Of a stretch of 11,242 nucleotides of DNA, positions 7,729 to 11,242 are shown in pieces. Made by a program: the position numbers and the translations under genes. The stretch is from contig DOIS01000196.1 in NCBI GenBank assembly GCA_003511785.1, positions 1 through 11,242 on the forward strand. Reading direction: 5' to 3'. The notes under the pieces were generated by a model. That model was not told the origin of the DNA. It saw nothing but the letters and a program-made list of their open reading frames with translations, and made no database searches. Each line of letters starts with the position of its first letter. The stretch's first letter is position 1. The DNA is from Paracoccaceae bacterium (lineage in GTDB: Bacteria; Pseudomonadota; Alphaproteobacteria; Rhodobacterales; Rhodobacteraceae).

Positions 7729-8442
7729 TCAGCGGATCAGGGCCTTGATGGTATTGCGCACGCGGTCGTCTTCGCGCTCGAGAAAGCTCTGGCCCAACTC
7801 ATAGGCGCGCTGGATTTCGACCATGCGCGCCACTTGCGAGATGGCATTCACGTTCGATCCCTCGAGAAATCCCTGAAGGACACGGGGGGTCAGAATCGGG
7901 TCTGCTCCATCATCGGCGCGGAACAGTACCCCGTCCTCGCGGACCAGGGCCGCGGGGTTCGTGGGCTGGAAAACCCCGATCTGGCCCATTGGTTGACCGT
8001 CGGCCGACAGTGTCCCGTCCGGGCCGACATGGATCGTTGCCGCCATCGGGGGCAGGAAGAGCGGCGCGCCGCCCGGGCCCAACACAAGGTGCCCGGCTGG
8101 CGTGACGAGATCGCCATTGGTCGAGAGGGCAAAGCTGCCCGCGCGGGTCAGCCGTTCCCCGTCCGGTGTCTCCACCATGAAGAACCCGTCGCCTTCGATT
8201 GCCATATCCAGGGGCCCCGCCGTCTGGGTCAGCGCGCCCTGCGCGGTCGAGGTGGTCTGGATTCTCGCACGCGCCATGGAGACCGATGCGCCGTGCCGGG
8301 TGTCCTGCACCATCTCCGAAAAGACCAGCTGCCCTTCGCGATAGCCGGTCGTGGCGGCATTGGCCACGTTGTTGGCCACGATCCGCATCTCGCGCAGCAG
8401 GCCGGATTGGCGGGACAAGATGGCGTAAGTTGCGGTTTCCAT
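7729..8442 (-). CDS. flgF: proximal rod protein FlgF
   Basis: FlgF (237 aa) is a rod protein placed between FlgC and FlgG. The N-terminal signature is VANNVANAATTGYREGQL (about 22-39). The core has LDMAIEGDGFFMVETPDGERLTRAGSF-type residues and GDLVTPAGHLVLG. The C-terminus reads LEGSNVNAISQVARMVEIQRAYELGQSFLEREDDRVRNTI. It differs from the neighbouring flgG at both ends, so it is not a duplicate. Its ribosome binding site AGGAGGA (8448-8454) is formed by the last Gly-Gly codons of fliQ, and the fliQ stop lies between that site and the flgF start. Translation of the two genes is therefore probably coupled. Confidence 0.97.
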   Translation of the reverse strand: METATYAILSRQSGLLREMRIVANNVANAATTGYREGQLVFSEMVQDTRHGASVSMARARIQTTSTAQGALTQTAGPLDMAIEGDGFFMVETPDGERLTRAGSFALSTNGDLVTPAGHLVLGPGGAPLFLPPMAATIHVGPDGTLSADGQPMGQIGVFQPTNPAALVREDGVLFRADDGADPILTPRVLQGFLEGSNVNAISQVARMVEIQRAYELGQSFLEREDDRVRNTIKALIR

Positions 8443-8444
8443 AT

Positions 8445-8711
8445 CTATCCTCCTGTGATCATCGGGATCACCGTGCCCTGAAAGAACGAGACCAGGGTCT
8501 GTGTCATGAAGCTCATCGACACCCAGAACACGATCACGATGGCCATCAGCTTAGGCACGAAGGTCAGGGTCATTTCCTGGATCGACGTCAACGCTTGCAG
8601 CAGGCCTATGACTAGGCCGGTGATCAGGGCCACCGACAAGATGGGGATCGAGATGACCACCGCGACCCACAGTCCCTGTCGCATCGCGTCGAAGATCTCG
8701 GCCTCGGTCAC
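8445..8711 (-). CDS. fliQ: flagellar export gate protein FliQ
   Basis: FliQ (88 aa, normal length) is a two-helix inner-membrane subunit of the FliP-FliQ-FliR channel. The two hydrophobic hairpin helices lie at about 13-40 and 51-78. Family residues are VAVVISIPILSVALITGLVIGLLQALTSIQEMTLTFVPKL in the first half and loop. It starts with GTG, 4 bases after the fliE stop, with only a weak upstream ribosome binding site, so initiation probably depends on ribosomes finishing fliE. It is separated from fliR (other operon) and from fliP (not in the window). Embedding fliQ among rod genes is a known Rhodobacterales layout, as far as I recall. Confidence 0.97.
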   Translation of the reverse strand: MTEAEIFDAMRQGLWVAVVISIPILSVALITGLVIGLLQALTSIQEMTLTFVPKLMAIVIVFWVSMSFMTQTLVSFFQGTVIPMITGG

Positions 8712-8715
8712 GCGA

Positions 8716-9009
8716 TCAGACCGGCATCCTGAGGATCTCCTGGTAGGCTTCGACCACCTTGTTGCGCACCGTCACGGCTGTTTCCACCGCCAGCTCGGTC
8801 TGCGCCAGGGCCTGGACCAGCGCATGAGGATCGGCATCGCCGGTCATTGCGGACTGCGCAAGCTGCTCACTGTGGCGGAGCGTTTCGGCGAAATCGGCCG
8901 CCGCCGATTTCAGCGTATCGCCCAGGCCGACGCCCTGGCCTTCGGCCGGTTCGGTGGCTGGACGGGCCGCGGTGTAATTCTGGATGGCTGCAATGCCGCG
9001 AATATCCAT
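8716..9009 (-). CDS. fliE: MS-ring/rod junction protein FliE
   Basis: FliE (97 aa) is the first exported component and joins the MS ring to the proximal rod. It has a variable N-terminus, then a helical region (LGDTLKSAAADFAETLRHSEQLAQSAMTG), then the conserved C-terminal part HALVQALAQTELAVETAVTVRNKVVEAYQEILRMPV, matching the family's A-x-x-x-x-x-x-R-N-K-x-x-x-A-Y-x-E-I-x-R-M-x-V pattern. AAGGAG (9017-9022) overlaps the flgC stop codon and stands 7 bases before the ATG. Its place just after flgBC is the common alphaproteobacterial order. Confidence 0.97.
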   Translation of the reverse strand: MDIRGIAAIQNYTAARPATEPAEGQGVGLGDTLKSAAADFAETLRHSEQLAQSAMTGDADPHALVQALAQTELAVETAVTVRNKVVEAYQEILRMPV

Positions 9010-9020
9010 TCTGGATCTCC

Positions 9021-9398
9021 TTACTTTCTCAGCAGGTCGAACAGGCTCGACGACATCTGTCGGACCTGGTCGAACATTTTCAGGTTGGCTTCGTAACTGC
9101 GCTGCGCTTCCCGCGCGTCCGCGATTTCGATCATCAGGTCGACATTGGACCCGTAATAATGCCCGCTTTCATCCGCGAGCGGATGCGACGGATCGTGAAT
9201 TCGCGAGGGCTCCTTCGTGTCCAGCTGCACCCGCCCCAGCGATACACCGTGCGAGTTGGCGTCGGATTCAAACGAGACCAGCTTGCGCCGGTATCCCGGC
9301 GTGTCGGCGTTCGAAATGTTCTCGCTGACATGGCGCAAACGGGCGGCCTGAGCGCGGAGCGCGCTGGAAGTGACGGTCAGGGCTTTGCTGAATTCCAT
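9021..9398 (-). CDS. flgC: proximal rod protein FlgC
   Basis: FlgC (125 aa, usual size about 130-140) is a proximal rod subunit. The N-terminal rod signature is SENISNADTPGYRRKLVSFE (about 26-45). The short central region includes DPSHPLADESGHYYGSNVDLMIEIADA, and the C-terminal helix has REAQRSYEANLKMFDQVRQM. AGGGGG (9404-9409), which runs into the flgB stop codon, is the likely ribosome binding site, 5 bases before the ATG. Confidence 0.97.
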   Translation of the reverse strand: MEFSKALTVTSSALRAQAARLRHVSENISNADTPGYRRKLVSFESDANSHGVSLGRVQLDTKEPSRIHDPSHPLADESGHYYGSNVDLMIEIADAREAQRSYEANLKMFDQVRQMSSSLFDLLRK

Positions 9399-9407
9399 CG
9401 CCGCCCC

Positions 9408-9737
9408 CTATCGACCCAGTGAGGAGCGCAGAACATCGAGCGACGCCTTGTAGATCGCGATCGCACGGTCATGCTGGCGCTTGGCCTCGACCGATTTCAG
9501 GATTTCGAGTTCGAGACTGACCGAATTCCCGTTCGGTCCGATCGGCATGTCGTCCACGACCGGGCGAAGGGAGGGCGGTGAGGGCGCGCTGAACTGTTCC
9601 TTGAAGGATGGCAGGTCGCGGGCCAGGTAACCCGGGGTATCCGCATTCGCGATATTCTGCGATACGACGGCCTGGCGTTGGCCGGCATGGACCGCCATGG
9701 CGTGCGCCAGGCGAAAGACATTCAGGTCTGCGTGCAT
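9408..9737 (-). CDS. flgB: proximal rod protein FlgB
   Basis: FlgB (109 aa) is a proximal rod subunit and the first gene of the nine-gene operon. The N-terminal signature SQNIANADTPGYLARDLPSF is clear (about 26-45), and the C-terminus (NSVSLELEILKSVEAKRQHDRAIAIYKASLDVLRSSLGR) is the usual helix. It is slightly shorter than the enteric protein because the central loop is reduced. I chose the ATG at 9737 because AAGGGAG (9746-9752) lies 8 bases upstream. A TTG at 9764 would lengthen the protein by 9 residues but lacks such a site and would run into the regulatory gap. Confidence 0.96.
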   Translation of the reverse strand: MHADLNVFRLAHAMAVHAGQRQAVVSQNIANADTPGYLARDLPSFKEQFSAPSPPSLRPVVDDMPIGPNGNSVSLELEILKSVEAKRQHDRAIAIYKASLDVLRSSLGR

Positions 9738-9826
9738 CGGGGCTTCTCCCTTGACCGATTTCAATCAAGGCTTAACCCCGATTCCTTTAGAAACCGTTGT
9801 CAGCAAATGGTGAAAGGAGCGCGCGG
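9738..9826. promoter_or_regulatory. divergent promoter region between flgB and fliI
   Basis: This 89-bp gap must start both the nine-gene rod/ring operon (leftward) and fliI (rightward). It is visibly richer in A and T than the genes around it. Towards fliI, TTGACC (9751-9756) followed after 16 bases by TAACCC (9773-9778) is a weak sigma-70-like pair. I see no sigma-54 pair (TGGCAC-N5-TTGC). AAAGGAG at 9813-9819 sets the fliI start and AAGGGAG at 9746-9752 (- strand) sets the flgB start. Confidence 0.6.
9761..9775. promoter_or_regulatory. candidate CtrA-type box
   Basis: The sequence reads TCAA, seven bases, TTAA on the + strand (TTAA-N7-TTGA on the other). The Caulobacter CtrA consensus is TTAA-N7-TTAA(C), so there is one mismatch with exact spacing. 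It lies 24 bases before the flgB start and 52 before fliI, a position from which it could control both. CtrA control of flagellar genes is established in Caulobacter and reported for several Rhodobacterales. Its use here is an inference from a short motif. Confidence 0.35.
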
Positions 9827-11188
9827 ATGGATACCGGATCTCTAATCGCAGACTTGAAGTCGATCGAGCTCGGGCGCGCGGTTGGACATGTCGAAGAGGT
9901 CGTGGGGGATGGATTGCGGATCTCCGGTCTTTCGGCTTGGGCCCGTGTGGGGGATTGGCTGACCTTGCGGCGACCCGGGCGGCCCGATCTTTGCGGCGAG
10001 GTGCACCGCATCGGGCCCGAAGACCTATTCATGGACCCTCACGTCCCGCCAGAAGGAGTCTCGGTCGGGGACCGCGTACTCTTGTCTCCCCCTCCCGTTT
10101 TCGCTCCCGGGGCGCATTGGATTGGGCGGGTGATCGACCCGTTCGGGCGTCCGTTGGATGGCCGGCCGCTGTTGCGCGGACCGGAGGCGCGCGAGTTGCA
10201 CATCGCGCCGCCGCCCCCGAACGAACGCCTGCCGCTGGGCGAACGCCTGAACACGGGTCTGGCGGTGTTGAACACGCTGTTGCCCCTGGTGCGCGGCCAG
10301 CGCATCGGACTTTTTGCAGGCTCGGGGGTGGGCAAGTCGCGTTTGCTGGCCTGCCTGGCTCGTTCGGCCGAAGCGGACGTGATTGTCATCGCGCTGATCG
10401 GAGAGCGCGGGCGTGAATTGAGGGAGTTCGTGACCGAGGTTCTGGGACCGGAGGGAATGCGTCGTGCCGTGTTGGTCGCCGCGACCTCCGATCGTCCCGC
10501 CGCGCACCGCCGGCGCTGTGCCGCTGCGGCGTTGACCGTCGCAGAGTTTTTTCGCGAGCAAGGGAAGGACGTGCTTTTGCTTGCGGACTCGATCACGCGC
10601 CTGGCCGAGGCGCATCGCGAAGCCGCGCTAACGGCGGGCGAGGCTCCAGCCCTTCGCGGGTTCCCCCCATCGGTGACACCTCTCATCACGGGTTTGACGG
10701 AACGTGCTGGGCCCGGCCGCGAGGGAGAAGGCAGCATAACCGCCGTCTTCACTGTCCTCGTGGCTGGTTCGGACATGGATGAGCCGATCGCGGACATTCT
10801 GCGCGGCGTTCTGGACGGGCACGTGGTGCTCGACCGCGATATCGCCGAGCGCGGTCGCTTCCCCGCAATAGATGTCGGTCGATCAGTTTCTCGGGCGCTG
10901 CCCGATGCCGCCAGCGAGGAGGAGAACGTATTGATCTCGGATGTCCGCCGCCTCTTGGGCGCATATGAGCGGTCGGAGGTCATGCTGCGCGCCGGCCTGT
11001 ATTCGGAGGGAAACGATCCGCTGCTTGACCAAGCGGTGCGGGTCTGGCCCGACCTCGACCAATTCTTCGCCGCCGGAGGAGAGGGTGGGATCGAAGACGG
11101 GTTCAATCGCCTGCGTCTGATCCTGAAACGTGCACAAGCCGGCGGAGCGAAAGCGATGCCAACGCAGCAGAGCAAGAGCAGTGTATGA
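9827..11188 (+). CDS. fliI: flagellar export ATPase FliI
   Basis: FliI (453 aa) is the cytoplasmic hexameric ATPase of the type III export apparatus, related to the F1 beta subunit. An N-terminal beta domain (about 10-90) leads to the ATPase core. Walker A is AGSGVGKS (164-171, Lys170); GERGRE (192-197) carries the likely catalytic Glu193, and Walker B is VLLLAD (249-254). RGFPPSV (277-283), ERAG (292-295), GSITAVFTVLV and LDGHVVLDRDIAERGRFPAIDV are family hallmarks. The ATG at 9827 has AAAGGAG 7 bases upstream; an in-frame TTG at 9797 would add 10 residues without such a site. It is transcribed away from the rod operon. The usual fliJ does not begin in the remaining 54 bp. All nucleotide-binding residues appear intact. 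Confidence 0.97.
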   Translation: MDTGSLIADLKSIELGRAVGHVEEVVGDGLRISGLSAWARVGDWLTLRRPGRPDLCGEVHRIGPEDLFMDPHVPPEGVSVGDRVLLSPPPVFAPGAHWIGRVIDPFGRPLDGRPLLRGPEARELHIAPPPPNERLPLGERLNTGLAVLNTLLPLVRGQRIGLFAGSGVGKSRLLACLARSAEADVIVIALIGERGRELREFVTEVLGPEGMRRAVLVAATSDRPAAHRRRCAAAALTVAEFFREQGKDVLLLADSITRLAEAHREAALTAGEAPALRGFPPSVTPLITGLTERAGPGREGEGSITAVFTVLVAGSDMDEPIADILRGVLDGHVVLDRDIAERGRFPAIDVGRSVSRALPDAASEEENVLISDVRRLLGAYERSEVMLRAGLYSEGNDPLLDQAVRVWPDLDQFFAAGGEGGIEDGFNRLRLILKRAQAGGAKAMPTQQSKSSV

Positions 11189-11222
11189 TCTGGGCAAATA
11201 CAGCTAAGAGGCCGCTGCGACG

Positions 11223-11242
11223 CCGAGCAATGCCCAAAAGTT
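11223..11242 (-). repeat. right arm of the 20-bp inverted repeat spanning the window
   Basis: This is the reverse complement of the arm at 3-22 except for one base. Similarity ends at 11223 on the inner side, and the outer side is cut by the window end. Read outward on the + strand, it carries ATG CCC AAA AGT (from 11230), mirroring the ATG CCC GAA AGT of the left arm. The 34 bp between the fliI stop and this arm show no gene and no convincing terminator. Confidence 0.7.

Noticed and set aside
6872..7804. Open frame on the + strand opposite flgA, flgG and flgF (310 codons)
   Set aside because: It is antisense to canonical flagellar genes and has no domain or ribosome binding site.
7729..9737. 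FlgB, FlgC, FlgF and FlgG as recent gene duplications
   Set aside because: They share the short rod/hook N-terminal signature expected of this family but differ in length, core and C-terminus; this is ancient paralogy.
10039..11175. Long open frame on the - strand inside fliI (378 codons)
   Set aside because: It is fully antisense to fliI, which has all its ATPase motifs; the product is Arg/Ser/Pro-rich and matches the reading of high-GC codons on the opposite strand.
11191..11236. TGGGCA ... TGCCCA pairing after fliI as a terminator
   Set aside because: The stem is only 6 bp with a loop of over 30 bases and no T-run; the right half is part of the edge repeat, so the pairing may be incidental.

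Overview
The window is one block of a flagellar gene cluster, very probably from an alphaproteobacterium of the order Rhodobacterales (Roseobacter/Rhodobacter type). The reasons are high GC coding DNA, tight gene packing, the order fliI <> flgB-flgC-fliE-fliQ-flgF-flgG-flgA-flgH-fliL, the grouping of flhA-fliR-flhB with a small lytic transglycosylase, and a possible CtrA-type box in the divergent promoter region. The taxonomic call is inferred from gene order and protein sequence; no rRNA or other marker is present.

Layout. Positions 112-5167 (+ strand) hold a lytic transglycosylase, then flhA, fliR, flhB and a small unrecognised helical protein that may be the FliJ of this system. The genes from flhA on are joined by 4-base stop/start overlaps. 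A short convergent gap (5168-5274) follows. Positions 5275-9737 (- strand) hold a nine-gene operon, read from right to left: flgB, flgC, fliE, fliQ, flgF, flgG, flgA, flgH, fliL. A gap of about 90 bp (9738-9826) separates it from the divergent fliI (9827-11188, + strand), and this gap should carry the promoters for both directions.

How the genes work together. FlhA, FlhB, FliR and FliQ are four of the five membrane proteins of the flagellar type III export gate, and FliI is its ATPase. FliE, FlgB, FlgC, FlgF and FlgG build the rod. FlgH is the L-ring lipoprotein, FlgA is the P-ring chaperone, and FliL acts around the motor. The lytic transglycosylase would open the murein sacculus for the rod, the job done in enteric bacteria by the C-terminal domain of FlgJ. 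FliP, FliO, FliH, FlgI, MS-ring, C-ring, motor, hook and filament genes are not here and presumably lie outside.

The proteins belong to well-known families, and I see no clearly new system. The points most worth a second look are: a 20-bp inverted repeat (19 of 20 matching) at the two extreme edges of the window, facing each other across the whole block; the unrecognised FliJ-sized gene behind flhB; an NPVH in place of NPTH at the FlhB self-cleavage site; and the candidate CtrA box. There is no gene-free stretch longer than about 110 bp, and I found no tRNA, rRNA or CRISPR.
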